Assembly: GCA_013339765.2 (NCBI GenBank)
Contig: CM023457.1
Location: forward strand, 46,333,974-46,397,973
Direction of reading: 5' to 3'
Length of the DNA stretch: 64,000 nt
From: Haemaphysalis longicornis
Taxonomy: Eukaryota; Arthropoda; Arachnida; Ixodida; Ixodidae
Part shown: positions 28,301 to 36,251 of the stretch, piece by piece
How positions within the stretch are numbered: the first letter of the stretch is position 1
Layout: each line of letters starts with the position of its first letter
Notes under the pieces: model-generated
The model's database searches: none
The model's input: the letters and a program-made list of their open reading frames with translations, nothing else
Told to the model about the DNA's origin: nothing
Program-made: the position numbers and the translations under genes

Positions 28301-28633
28301 TTACACCGCTGGTACAGCGCCTCACCAATTTAGCTACAAAGAGCACAGGCATCAGAAACAGTAAATAGAACTCTTACAGGAACCGCCGGAGACGGTGACA
28401 GCAGAGGGCCCCGGAGGAAAACGCAGTCGGCGCTTCGGCGAAATGCAGCAATTGTTTGACAGCCCGGCGGCGGTCGAAGACCTCGCAGGAGACCGCAGCA
28501 GGCGCTTCGACGGGCTGGAAGCCGGCGAACATGAAGGCAAAACGCAGCCGTTCATAGAACTGCAAGAAATGTTCAAAGAACTGGGAGCCACACGGCGGTT
28601 GCTAAACTGCTTCAAAGGCGATTGCGAACTCAT
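1202..28633 (-). CDS. Su(var)3-9: SUV39H / Su(var)3-9-type histone H3K9 methyltransferase, 3' part outside window
   Basis: Seven minus-strand exons chain in phase with no stop: 28378-28633, 28071-28193, 18211-18273, 16180-16220, 15828-15952, 7147-7261 and 1202-1417, giving 939 nt or 313 codons. Exons 4 and 5 together encode a chromodomain running from YEVEKV to the end of exon 5, with aromatic-cage candidates Tyr (YEVEK), Trp (IKW) and Trp (KDW). Exon 7 carries the motif SVENNVDLEPPP, close to the VENEVDLDGPP segment that precedes the pre-SET domain in SUV39H proteins. Proteins of this family bind H3K9me through the chromodomain and trimethylate H3K9 in nuclear heterochromatin. The pre-SET and SET exons are expected left of base 1. 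In insects this gene shares exons with eIF2-gamma; I see no eIF2-gamma sequence here. The gene is over 27 kb long and its introns are full of mobile elements. The chromodomain assignment is firm; exon 1 and the exact borders of exon 6 are less certain. Confidence 0.8.
2520..2605 (-). repeat. tRNA-derived SINE head fragment
   Basis: The minus strand carries a Pol III B box (GGTTCAAATCC, about 2530-2540) in a tRNA-like context with a degenerate A box. It lies in a SUV39H intron. Confidence 0.45.
2655..3575 (-). mobile_element. RTE/BovB-like LINE 3' fragment, split by a small inverted-repeat element
   Basis: On the minus strand 2817-3029 encodes the region after the reverse transcriptase core (LEIKKWMWAGHVMRSKDNR-type, TEWIPREGKRGRG), typical of RTE-clade ends. 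Further LINE sequence resumes at about 3420-3570 after the insertion at 3224-3408. Frameshifts and stops show it is dead. Confidence 0.65.
3224..3408. mobile_element. Small TIR element inside LINE
   Basis: Ends read CAGTAAAACC and GGTTTTACTG, a perfect 10-bp inverted repeat. The left flank is TA; the right flank has decayed to CA. Size 185 bp, non-coding. Confidence 0.6.
4337..4373 (+). repeat. (AG)n microsatellite
   Basis: About 18 uninterrupted AG units. Confidence 0.95.
4587..5021 (-). mobile_element. Non-LTR retrotransposon C-terminal fragment
   Basis: A 145-codon open stretch encodes the post-RT zinc-knuckle region: YCNNCSSVETVEHILLEC fits the C-x2-C-x8-H-x4-C pattern common to Jockey/R1/CR1-type ORF2 ends. 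No upstream RT is attached. Confidence 0.7.
5130..6760. other. SUV39H intron without recognisable feature
   Basis: No exon of the minus-strand gene, no RNA and no clear terminal repeat was found. An imperfect inverted GTGTAAAGGTCAC repeat lies near 5965-6000. Confidence 0.4.
6763..6835 (+). repeat. tRNA-like SINE head with near-complete cloverleaf
   Basis: 73 nt with a perfect 7-bp acceptor stem (TCCTGGT/ACCAGGA), perfect A box (TAGCTCAGTTGG), perfect B box (GGTTCGAATCC), a D arm, and a T stem with one G-T pair. The anticodon loop is poor: the usual T33 is C, and the triplet would be GAT. The following 120 bp continue as a SINE-like body. I call it a tRNA-derived SINE rather than a working tRNA. 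Confidence 0.65.
7147..7261 (-). CDS. Su(var)3-9: SUV39H-like gene, exon 6 (basic linker)
   Basis: This 115-nt segment supplies one base to finish the split Arg codon, then 38 codons ending KKRKLIDMRKE and phase 0 at |GTGCCC, matching exon 7. Its third positions are GC-rich, as in coding sequence. The acceptor (CCATCCAG|A) has a poor pyrimidine tract. A better-looking acceptor 28 bases upstream (7289) would put another open frame in use but leaves a phase mismatch with exon 7, so I chose this one. Confidence 0.55.
8074..10054. mobile_element. TTAA-bounded TIR element, family A, copy 1 (with nested element)
   Basis: Flanked by TTAA on both sides (8070-8073, 10055-10058), with ends AGGAGCC... 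and ...GGCTTCT. It aligns along its length with copy 2 at 20501-21611 once the nested element at 8185-9044 is removed. Non-coding. TTAA flanks suggest mobilisation by a piggyBac-type transposase. Confidence 0.8.
8185..9044. mobile_element. TA-flanked TIR element nested in family A copy 1
   Basis: 860 bp; ends CAGTTGAACCTCGTTATAA and its complement TTATAAAGGGGTTCAACTG, flanked by TA on both sides. The motif TATAAGAGACA recurs inside. Tc1/mariner-like non-autonomous element by its ends and target. Confidence 0.85.
10690..12200 (-). mobile_element. Decayed transposon with Ser/Asp-rich open frame and fold-back
   Basis: The minus strand is open from 12141 to 11386, with an acidic Ser/Asp stretch (SDPCSNDDSSNEVGSSDFSS), and a second frame (11132-11497) ends in a C-x2-C motif. 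At 10698 a TTAACTCTTTCG sequence resembles one end of piggyBac-like elements. The middle holds a large fold-back (11187-11605). Identity as an internally deleted piggyBac-like element is a guess. Confidence 0.35.
11187..11605. repeat. Large inverted repeat (fold-back)
   Basis: Arms of about 190 bp around a centre near 11395. Matching blocks include TGTACAGTCG with CGACTGTACA, CACTGATACAGG with CCTGTATCAGTG, and CTTCCCACTTCGCCGC with GCGGCGAAGTGGGAG. Confidence 0.75.
12213..13488 (+). mobile_element. TA-flanked TIR element, family M3, copy 1
   Basis: 1276 bp, ends CAGTCTACGCCCGTTACA and TGTAACGAGCGTAGACTG, flanked by TA. Inside are a G tract and the block TTGACGGTAGAGCGGAC, shared with copy 2. 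No transposase frame. Confidence 0.85.
14518..14665. repeat. Fragment of the GTCACACGGGCACTTTCAATCG TIR family
   Basis: GTCACATGGGCCCTTTCAATCGG at the left and a diverged partner near 14610-14640. Related to elements at 15590 and 49310. Confidence 0.4.
15590..15742. mobile_element. Small TIR element next to SUV39H exon 5
   Basis: The right end (CAATCACGATTGAAAGTGCCCATGTGACAAGGGTA) matches the ends of the element at 49310-49766; the left end is degenerate. It lies 86 bp past the exon 5 donor, inside intron 5. Confidence 0.6.
15828..15952 (-). CDS. Su(var)3-9: SUV39H-like gene, exon 5 (rest of chromodomain)
   Basis: A polypyrimidine tract and CTCCAG| precede the codons for GRYFFLIKWKDWSE, followed by NSWESEESVKHC and a helix. 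This is the classical chromodomain core ending in its C-terminal helix. The donor is a weaker AAG|GTTCGT. The exon ends with two bases (AG). A partial inverted-repeat element lies within 100 bp downstream (15590-15740). Confidence 0.88.
16180..16220 (-). CDS. Su(var)3-9: SUV39H-like gene, exon 4 (first part of chromodomain)
   Basis: A 41-nt microexon with a strong acceptor (CTCCTTTTTTTGCAG|) and donor (AAG|GTACGT). It encodes YEVEKVLDIKKEK, the opening beta strand of a chromodomain. It is far too short for ORF-based detection and was found by searching for the missing half of the domain. Confidence 0.85.
16765..18018 (-). mobile_element. TA-flanked TIR element, family M3, copy 2 (inverted)
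   Basis: 1254 bp; ends CAGTCTACGCTCGG and GCGTAAACTG, flanked by TA. Its right end, reversed, aligns with the left end of copy 1 (shared CCGAAGTATGCA...GGGGGGG), so the two copies face each other across exons 4 and 5 of the SUV39H-like gene. Confidence 0.85.
18211..18273 (-). CDS. Su(var)3-9: SUV39H-like gene, exon 3
   Basis: A 63-nt exon between CTCAAAACAG| and |GTAAGT. It encodes 20 acidic codons (SKEEADAQTSMCSDEWTPGG). Its phases match exon 2 upstream and exon 4 downstream exactly; the join to exon 4 creates an ATG codon directly before the chromodomain. Confidence 0.7.
18606..19587 (+). mobile_element. Solo LTR of a retrotransposon
   Basis: 982 bp starting TGTCATGTG and ending CGTGACA (TG...CA, inverted TGTCA/TGACA), with a perfect 5-bp target duplication GAGGC at 18601-18605 and 19588-19592. 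It holds a TATA box (TATATAAAGG, about 18829) and a downstream AATAAA (about 19520), as expected of an LTR. No internal coding region remains, so it arose by LTR-LTR recombination. 5-bp duplications fit Gypsy or BEL elements. Confidence 0.85.
19750..19835 (-). repeat. tRNA-derived SINE head
   Basis: The minus strand has an A-box-like GGTGGCGCAGTGG and B box GGTTCCATTCC in tRNA spacing. Confidence 0.6.
19905..19985 (-). repeat. tRNA-derived SINE head
   Basis: The minus strand has a perfect A box (TAGCTCAGTTGG) and B box (GGTTCGATTCC). A different tRNA-like head from its neighbour at 19750. Confidence 0.6.
20501..21611. mobile_element. TTAA-bounded TIR element, family A, copy 2
   Basis: 1111 bp, intact. 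Ends AGGAGCCATGAAGAGAAAA and TTTTCTCTTCATGGCTCCT are near-perfect inverted repeats, with TTAA at 20497-20500 and 21612-21615. It has no insertion and so serves as the reference copy of the family. Confidence 0.88.
22196..22432 (-). mobile_element. Ruka-like tRNA-derived SINE, copy 1
   Basis: The minus strand starts CCCACCGCGGTGGCTGAGTGGC (A-box region), has a B-box-like GGTTCAATTCCC, a conserved body (AACGTGCGCCGAAATCTCGTAC in part) and a short TCAATCAAT tail. Similar in build to the Ruka SINEs described in ticks. Confidence 0.8.
22980..25040 (-). mobile_element. CR1-like LINE fragment: ORF1 esterase region and endonuclease remnant
   Basis: On the minus strand 24948-24739 and 24742-24269 give an ORF1 linker followed by a domain with VGGGGNGNVGRFAKAL and VEYLYWRDATVDQAHEFI, typical of the ORF1 of these tick LINEs (esterase-like fold). 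Around 23230-23000 the frame encodes an APE-type endonuclease remnant with RDFNA and STTWSSGDRSS. Stops and frameshifts are frequent; a run of about 20 G at 23461-23480 interrupts it. Confidence 0.6.
23895..23970 (-). repeat. tRNA-derived SINE head inside LINE
   Basis: B box GGTTTGATTCC on the minus strand with tRNA-like context (GGCCATGTTGAAACGAAGC). Confidence 0.45.
25050..26925 (-). mobile_element. CR1-like LINE, internally rearranged: ORF1 N-terminus joined to reverse transcriptase
   Basis: The minus strand starts MVRCEKCGWVAVHSDALEG with C-x2-C pairs (zinc finger of CR1-type ORF1) and a coiled coil. It then passes directly to reverse transcriptase (HPKLWETLRNLGLPDELL, GLRRGCP). Next come a YADN in place of YADD (25622-26140) and a post-RT zinc knuckle (about 25330-25440). 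The esterase half of ORF1 and the endonuclease are missing. Many frameshifts; dead. Confidence 0.65.
27540..27702. mobile_element. Short inverted-repeat element
   Basis: AGCAGAGCAGAGAACCAGTCCCAGTATGGTA at the left mirrors TACCATACCGGGATCGGTCCTCCCCTCTGCT at the right. A relative with the same motif lies at about 22650-22810. Confidence 0.6.
28071..28193 (-). CDS. Su(var)3-9: SUV39H-like gene, exon 2
   Basis: This exon has a pyrimidine-rich acceptor (CCCTTTAG|AT) and a near-ideal donor (GGCG|GTAAGT). It encodes 40 codons, acidic and mixed in composition (DDEKLSKYARVVVERISEEQ). There is no ATG in its frame, so it must be spliced to an upstream exon. It ends with one base, which pairs with the AT that opens exon 3. 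Confidence 0.65.
28378..28633 (-). CDS. Su(var)3-9: SUV39H-like gene, putative coding exon 1
   Basis: The frame opens at the first in-frame ATG after a stop and runs 85 codons plus one base to a good donor (TCCT|GTAAGA). The single leftover base completes a codon with the next exon. The encoded stretch is Ser/Pro/Arg-rich and has no recognisable domain, so this could instead be mostly 5' UTR. The opposite strand is also open here, which lowers confidence. Confidence 0.4.
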
Positions 28634-28681
28634 TCCCCATGCGAAGAAGCCCACAGACGCCACATGCAAAAGCTAAATACG

Positions 28682-28706
28682 CGCCCGGAAGCTATGCCGG
28701 AAGCAT
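28682..28706 (-). promoter_or_regulatory. Paired ETS-type motifs at the SUV39H-like gene start
   Basis: Two CCGGAAG motifs 12 bp apart (read CTTCCGG on the minus strand) lie about 50 bp upstream of the putative first ATG. Such motifs are typical of housekeeping promoters near the start site. No TATA box is visible. That this is the promoter of the minus-strand gene is an inference. Confidence 0.35.
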
Positions 28707-29099
28707 AACTGTGGACGTAACGCCTGACCGGCAAGCAACATTAGCCTGAAGCAGTTTTTTAGTAAGCGCTACCGGACGCCAAGTGCATTTTTTTGTTGTT
28801 TAAAATGTAGTTACCATTAGTGGATTAACTTTTTTAGTCGTTTAGGTTAAATATACAAAAGCCGAAATTTCTTTCGAGCACCGACGCTTAACTCCAATCA
28901 CATAACACGAATCGCGTTACTACTGTTACAGTGAATGAATTCTAGTTTACTGAACTGCTGTGTAGAGCATGAATAAAGAAAATAAATCTGGTAGAATGAG
29001 CGGGGAAAACAAAACCAAATCGTCCAGAAGAAGACAGTATCGTCTGCTCCCGACTTGCTTCGCTGTAGAGAGAACTGCAAAAACGATGCGTCACTAAAG

Positions 29100-29580
29100 G
29101 CTTTTTTTTTTTTTTTTTGCTTGCCCTGGCCATCGCCTCCTTTACTACTACAATGCCTGCGGCGTCACCCCAAAGCGTGTCCACCTTGCATGCCACCTTG
29201 CCCTCTCTTACAGCATCTGAGTTCCGCCAGGTGGCGCCATCCACCAATCCTCCCGCTACCGATCCTCTCTTCGTGTGGGAACCGGGGCGACGCCGCAGGC
29301 ATTGAAGTACAGGAGGCGATGCTAGTTCACTCTAGCGATGCCCTGGCTGAAATGGTGCAAAAAATGCAGCTTCGTTTTTTTTTTTTTTTTTTTTGCTAGC
29401 ATTTTGCACTGGTGATGGTGAGCACGACATTGCACGGCCTCTTCGATTTACAGTCTCCCACTCACCGCAGACTCCCCGAGAAGCAGTCCGGCATTTGATT
29501 TTCCCATGTATCCCTATGGCTTCGGGGAATCCTCGGACTACCCGCGGACTATCCGCGGTGAGTCCGACGCTGTAAATCAA
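29100..29580. repeat. Poly(T) tracts and a short palindromic element
   Basis: T runs at 29101-29118 and 29375-29394 look like poly(A) tails of minus-oriented retroposed sequences. From 29447 to 29578 GATTTACAGT...GCTGTAAATC forms terminal inverted repeats around a fold-back (GCGGACTATCCGCGG). Confidence 0.5.
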
Positions 29581-30344
29581 AGAGCCCCACTGCACCGGTT
29601 CAGAATCTGCACCGGTTCAGAAATCAGGAGGTACCAGCTTCCTGATTGCGTGGACCAGCTTGTGTGTGTGGACACAACTGAAGACAAGAGACTTTTACAG
29701 CAAAGCTGTATACCTCAACGCCCCAACGGTTTCATCCCCGTTGGCAAAAACGCCAAAGCGCCAAGAATACACGCATACACTGCACGCTTCGCCCCTCCTC
29801 AAGTTTCACGTTAGTGGAGATTGCCGGGATTTTTTTTGCGCACACTCACCACCTCCACCGCCTCCAGTCGCTCCTCTGTCGTCTGCTCCGTCTGCGTGTG
29901 TCGGTGAGTGCGACCACGGGCGGCGCTGCGAAGCGCGTCTCCGTGACGTCAGCTTAGGGATTCTCGCATTTGTCGTCTGCTTCACTGGGCTCGCTCGCCC
30001 TGCTGTTTCTTTGCGTTCGGTTGGCGTCTGATGCTTGTCCGCACAAGATTTTGCGTATGCGTAACTTTTTATGATAATAATAGACTTAAAATCGGATAAA
30101 CTAGCATATATCTCAAGGTGTTGGTTAAAGTATAGTCAGAGTCCTTCAATGCTTTACTGGTCACGAAACTTCAGCGCTCGTTTCATATGGGGACAGCGGG
30201 CGCCACTACTGGCGCCACCACCGCACGAAGGGTATCCAGCCGCCGCGCACGCAGCATGTTTGCCAGTTCTTGGCGTGCAAACGCTCGCTGCTTTTTGGTG
30301 TCTGCGCGCTAATTAAGCGTGTTTTTATTTTTTTGTAGTAGTTG

Positions 30345-33300
30345 GCGATGAATCGTCCAGTCATTGTGCATATCACACACCCCGGTCGAGATATGCACGA
30401 TAGGCAGCGGAGGGAACCTGTTCGTGATGAGCGCCTACTGCAAGCCGCCGCGCAGGACTTCCGATTTGGACGAGACGGGGCGCCAGGCGAAGCAGCTGGC
30501 GGGGAACTGGCCGCTCCTGGTCCTCGGTGACTTCAACGCCCCGGACAACACGTGGGGTTACAAGTTTCAATCCAAGCGGGGCAAGACCCTCGCGAAGACG
30601 GCACTCCTCAACGAGCCCAGGGTATAGCGACCTGAAGGGAAACCGGCACGAGCCGGAACACCGTTCCGGACCTCTCGTGGCTCGCGGAGACACTTGACGC
30701 TACCTGGAGCAACCAGGACGTCAGTCTGGGATCCTATATACCACAACATCCTGAGCGTGACGATCACAGGACCCAAGTTCAGAGCGGAACTCGGCAAGGT
30801 GAGTATCACCGACTGGGACCGCATGCACAAGTGCGAGGCAGAAGCGGCCGAATCTTCCGCCGAGGCCGAGGAGAGTAGTCGAAGATCGTACGAGTGGGCA
30901 AGAGAACAGAAGGCGGCGCTCGATAAGTTCACGCAGACCGTCGCCACGAAGGCAAAGACGCCGTTCGTCGAAATACTCGCACTCCCTTACGCGGAGGTGG
31001 AAACGGCAGAGACGGAACAGTACAAAGCCGTCCAAGCGCATAGCCTCGCTGAACAAGCTGATCTTCGAGTACGCCGCCGAGCTGTACTCGGATAACTGGA
31101 TGAGCACGTGCGATGGCCTGCAGGGCACGCTGTCCACGCGCAAGACTTGGTGCCTCCTCCGACACCTTATCGACCCGCTGAACGGTAGGGCGGCCACGAA
31201 CCAAAACCTCACCAAGTTCCTCAACGCGTACGGCGGGGACGGCGAGACTCATCGAAGACCTCAAGGCGATCGAGTATCTCAAGGCGGAGCGCGGGCAGTT
31301 CCCGCTGCTGGAGGAATACGGGGGGCCCGAAAATCCGGAGCTGGACGAGCCCTTTACCACCACAGAACTACTGACGGCCATCGACGAGAGTATCAAGAGT
31401 GCACCCGGCACGGACGCAACTACCTACCGACTCCTGAACAACATGAGCGACGCGGCGACGGCGGGGCTCCTCGACTACACCAACCTAGCCTGGGAACGCT
31501 CGAAACTACTCGCGGAGTGGAAGGAAGCAGAAGTGAGGGTCATTCCCAAGCCGGGAAAACCGCTGTCAATCGAGGACACGTGCCCGATCTCGCTCACGTC
31601 CTGCGTGGGCAAGGTCGTGGAACGCACGTTCTCCGGAGACTCCAAGGGTTCCTGGACGAGACGAACCAGATGCCGCCTACTATGTAAGGGTTCCGCCAGC
31701 ACCTGTGCACCCCGGACGTCCTCCTCCAGCTAAACGAACTGGTGTTCAAGAAGCGCACGAGACACTCGCCCCGCGGGGTGCTTGCGTTGGACCTCAAGGG
31801 GGATATTCGACAACGTGACCCACGGACGCGCGCTTGAAAACCTCCGCAAGACGGGATGCGGCCGCAGGACGTACGGCTACGTCGAGAACTTTCTCACGAA
31901 GAGCACGGCGACCATAAGGATAGGAGAGGAACTGTGATGGACTCGTTTGGCCTTGTAGGTGTACGGCGCGTACGGATGGGACTCGAGAGGGCAAGAGGGA
32001 AGAAAGTATATTAACAGCGCTACCAGAAACCGGCACAGTGGAAAAAGCGGCACCATAGTAAAGCACAACCGAAAAGGAAAAAAAAAAAAACACCAGTCCA
32101 ATATCCCTCCAAACGTTCTCACAGCCGCCATGACGGTCGATGTTCTGCGAAGTCGACGGCGGGTCGCCGGGTCGCCGCCAGTCCCCGTCGCAATCGAGCG
32201 TTGGCTGGCCGAGGCTCGCATGATCTCGCCCCGGTCGTCTGCGGGTCCCGCACGCGTTGGCGGGTCCCGACTCCCCTGCCTCGAACCAGTCGTACTCAAA
32301 CTGGCCCACAGAAACTGCGGGTCCGCCCCGGTCCTCATCCGCTCGTCAGCTAGCGCTGGTTGGTTGGTTGGTGCCAAAAGAATGGCTCATACCCACTCAG
32401 GGGGATTGGCCAGGAAATGGGCGCTAACTGAGAGAAAAGGAAAAACTGGACTTTGGATTAAAAGAAATAAAGTGAATAAATAAAAGAAAAAGGTGTATAT
32501 AAACGGGAATAAAAAAGATAATAAGTAGACTGCCAGAAAATGAGGTGCGGCCGCAGATAGGACACACCAACTATAAAATCAGCACTAATGAATAATTGAA
32601 GGATCGGCAGAAGGACAGTCGTGAAAAGTACGTAAAAATGAAGCAAGCAGATACGGCAGTGAAGGAGAGGCAGTGAGCGGGAAGGCAATGGGTACAGGCG
32701 CAGACATGTTTTATAGAGCAGCCCGCCATCTTGATCTAGCGGCTAGCACGGTAGACGGCGAGATTCAGAGATGAATGAATGTACAGCGCGGCAAAGATCC
32801 CCGCGGCAAAAACCCAGGAGTTTCGCCCCAAATGATAATATTAGCGGAACAGAGATTGGGTGGGCCAATTGATTAAAAGTGTTTTCCAGATATCTTTTTC
32901 GTATGGAGGTGAACCGTCGGCAGAAGAGGAAAAAATGTTCTATAGTCTCTAACTCATTGCGAAATGCACAAAGAGGTGAAGGGCCAGATCACAGTGGTGC
33001 AAATAATAATTTAAATTTGGTACGCCACAGCGAAAGTTAGTTAGGCTAACTTCGCATTCGCGTGATTGACTAATCCGGCACTTCCATGAGAGCCGGAGGT
33101 GCTCAAGCTCTGAACCTACGCACACAGTTTCAGCCATGCTTTGGTTGGTTGGTTGGTTGCCTCAGATTAAGGCACATACCCACGCGGGGGATTGGCCAAG
33201 AAGCTTCGTACCTAATCAGGATGTGACCTATATTATTTTAGATCTCAAAACCGTGTTCCACCTCCAGCCTTTTTCTTCCTCCTTCACGTCTTCGTGCGCC

Positions 33301-33705
33301 AGCAAAACGATTCCAATCAGGCTCTCTCGTTCCTCTTTCCTTTTCTATTTCTCTCATCAGTATGTATACGTACTAAATTATTCATTCGACTGTACTATTT
33401 TGCCTTATCTGGTTCTTTTTAATGACAAAAAAAGTCTTCTTGGCCAATCCCCCTGAGTGGGTATGGGCTACTTTCTGGGCCACCAACACCACCACCACTT
33501 TTCCCACTGTGATGGCCAATCCTCACAGGAACGGTCAGACCCGATCGAGCTCGGAGACAGGGGCACTCCGCAAGGGTCGGTAGTCTTCAACCTAGCCCTC
33601 CTGCCCAAGTTACTCCAAGGGATCGAAGGCGTGGACCACGCGTTCTTCGCCGTTGACATAACGGTGTGGACGTTCCGAACGGGTTCCGACGACCGGGTGT
33701 AGGAA
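30345..33705 (+). mobile_element. Non-LTR retrotransposon (APE endonuclease plus RT) interrupted by a nested insertion
   Basis: Plus-strand frames give an endonuclease (IGSGGNLFVMSAYCKPPRR, then WPLLVLGDFNAPDN at 30364-30627), a connecting region (30694-31250), and RT 5' motifs (AEVRVIPKPGKPL, 31443-31620). After the insertion the RT resumes with GDRGTPQGSVVFNLALL and AFFAVDITVW (33530-33680). The catalytic YADD is changed to FAVD, and frameshifts abound. A Jockey/R1-type assignment is tentative. Confidence 0.75.
31943..33505. mobile_element. Composite insertion inside the LINE, with 10-bp target duplication
   Basis: ACTGTGATGG occurs at 31933-31942 and again at 33506-33515, exactly where the reverse transcriptase frame breaks and resumes. 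The insert carries an A-rich stretch (32073-32091) and three copies of a GGTTGGTTGGTTGG...CCCACTCAGGGGGATTGGCC unit: 32362 and 33140 direct, about 33440 inverted. Confidence 0.75.
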
Positions 33706-33853
33706 GCCTTGCAGAGGGCGGCGACGACCGTCAACGAATACGCCAAGATAAGGCATACAGTACAGTGGATATGAAAATATCGACATGAACGTAAGCCTAC
33801 CAAACACCCCCAAACTTCCTAATAGGACGCTTGTGACGATGCAGAAACATTAA

Positions 33854-34447
33854 AGGAGTACTGACACGAAATTTTTATGTTACGTTTTTTTCGCTGCTAT
33901 GCGTGCCTACCAGCCCACTAATCATAGAATGACAGATTAGACGGTCGAGCGCAGCGTAAACATTCATTTACGGCGTCGTTTATTCGTGCCAGTTTCGGTT
34001 TCGACTGAAAAACGCCGAGCGGCCGCCATGACAGCATGTATAACATGACGTCACCATTCTTGCTGTATCGCTGCCTCTCTGGAAGCGCGCGCGAGCGAGC
34101 GCACGCGCGCGCCCAGACCGGCCGAGGTTTTCGCCGTCCCCACAGGCCCGGGCAGCATGACGTCAGTCCCAAAACCATGACGTGTACACACGCCCGAGCA
34201 GCGCGCGCCAACCACAGCCAGCGCGTCTGCTTCGTCACGGGAGCCCCGACGTCGGCAGTTTGGGGCACGTAGCAGATGATGTCACGTCGGCCCGCTCTGG
34301 GCTTTCTCGTGCGGGCGAAGATTAAAATGGATTTTAAATATGTTTCGCTGAACGGTTGCTGTTGAAACTTGCTGGGAGATATCTCCTAATAAAAAGGAAG
34401 CGTTTTACATAGTTATCTCAGCTTTGAAATTTCGTGTCAGTACTCCT
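33854..34447. mobile_element. TTAA-bounded TIR element, family T
   Basis: 594 bp. Ends AGGAGTACTGACACGAAATTT and AAATTTCGTGTCAGTACTCCT are perfect inverted repeats, with TTAA at 33850-33853 and 34448-34451. A truncated relative starts at 57113. Confidence 0.88.
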
Positions 34448-34454
34448 TTAAGAC

Positions 34455-36100
34455 AGCCGTTTTATTTTCCGCTGTCTGATGCGCGTGTAACCGGGGCCCG
34501 CCACTTGGTGCGTATAGCTTGCCTGTTCCCAAAAATACAAAAGGGAAGCCTATGCCACACCCATGCCGCCATGTACGACCACCTATGTTAAAGATCGAAG
34601 GTATGCCACTGCGCGCTAAGCAAAAACACGTCTGATACCCAGCTTTCTCGCTCAAAATTCAGACCTCTCAGGAACCTAGGGAAACCACTTCAGGAAAGTG
34701 ATATTTGGCACAAAGCAAGAAGTGAACGTGGAGATGAAAACACTAGGAGAACTTCCTAGGATTCTTAATATTGTATGTGCAATTCGCTGTCAAATCTTAC
34801 TCCCCATGCATTTCTATGGGATAGTTTCCATGGCTCAGGAACCCACAAAACGTGCAAGTCTTGAAACTGTGCCCAAAGCAAGTTTTCACCCCCAGTAGTA
34901 GCAGCGCAAAATAACTTTCAATTACGCTAAATAACTGCAAAGTATTCGCTGTTGAAAGGACTGCCATGAGCGGGAAAGCTGCACATGTTTTGCGCTTCGA
35001 GACACCTCTGAGCCTGTCGGGTACACTTAACGGGGCCCTTAATGCGAAGTGAAAGTGGAGCGATAATCAGTCTTCACGAAACGGGATAAGGAGTCTTCGC
35101 ATGAAGCCCGACAAATGCCATGCGACCGTAGCATGCCCGCTCAGTGCGTAACGAGTTTCCGGCAGCGTTCGAGTTCAAATTGCACATGTCATATAGCGGT
35201 GGAGTACGTCAGATTTTTTTTTTCGAAGCTCCCAGGGATGCCTTTGGATACTTATCGAGGAGCTCTGAGCACTGAACCTCGCAGATAAGCTAGGAAGGAC
35301 GAGGTACACGTGATGATCTGGCCGATGCTCTGAAGAAAGTTGTTCTCTCTCCCCACGTGTGTTGCGGACTTGTGCGGAATACAGCTTGAAATTCAGAGCT
35401 CCCAGAAGCCGCTTTTTAATGCACTGAAGCATCAAAGCGGGCTATTTCTTGCACAGGCACTATTGCCCCTCATAAGCGAAGTGTAGCAGACGACAGCGGC
35501 GCGAGTCCCTAAGCCGATGTCAGAGCCAGGGGGCGCCACTCGAAACATCTCATCGCCACACCGTGACGTAGGAGCTCGGCGGGCCGGCCTTCGCCTGCGT
35601 TGCTACGACACCGTTGCCATGTGACCTCCAGAGAGCGTGAAAAAGCCCCGTGAATTCCCCACACTTACCAATGTGAAAATTAGAAATTTACGACATGCGG
35701 TTTGGGTCATGCTTTGGGTTAGCATAGTCATTCTCTCATCCACGTTAACAAAATGTGGTCACACGCATAGGTCGCGTCAGACAAACTCACTGCTCCACGT
35801 GCTGCACTTTCTACTGGCAGGTCGGTCGTACTTATGAATTCCAAGTCCAACTATGAACACGCTTCTGTTGTAATTCTGCCGTCTGCTACGAATCTGCAAT
35901 TTGGTGCAGACAAATGACCCTCGAGCGGGTCCCCGCCTGATGACGCCACCGACAAATGCGCTTCAAGGACAACCGGGGTAGGGTGGCTATTTAGCCGGCA
36001 GCCTCTTGAATAGCGGTGGTTTCTACTGTCTGCATTGGCTTTGTGTTGTCGTGGTGCCGTCGTTGGGTTGTCGTTGTGGTTCGAGGCCTGCGGTGATAGC
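34455..36100. other. Intergenic stretch upstream of TRNAU1AP
   Basis: No gene or RNA is recognised. GC content rises after about 35500 toward the TRNAU1AP start. No TATA box is evident near 36150. The promoter is presumably within the last few hundred bases. Confidence 0.4.
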
Positions 36101-36215
36101 TCCAGTCGGATGACTTGTTAGCTAAACGAAGTTTTTACTTGATCCTTTTTTTCGCACATTGTAGCGAACTTCTCGGGCGGCTCTTCGGCGTGTTTTATTC
36201 CTCCCACAAGTCATC

Positions 36216-36251
36216 ATGGCCGCATCAACGTCTACGCTTTGGATGGGTGAC
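36216..36251 (+). CDS. TRNAU1AP: TRNAU1AP exon 1
   Basis: ATG followed by MAASTSTLWMGD and a GTGAGT donor. The peptide matches the vertebrate N-terminus MAASLWMGD, which fixes the start codon. The 459-bp intron 1 follows. Confidence 0.92.

Noticed and set aside
28378..28676. Plus-strand open frame with charged, repeat-like composition
   Set aside because: It has a plausible acceptor and coding-like codons but no recognisable homology and no partner exon. The minus strand fits the SUV39H gene start better, so I did not list it as a gene.
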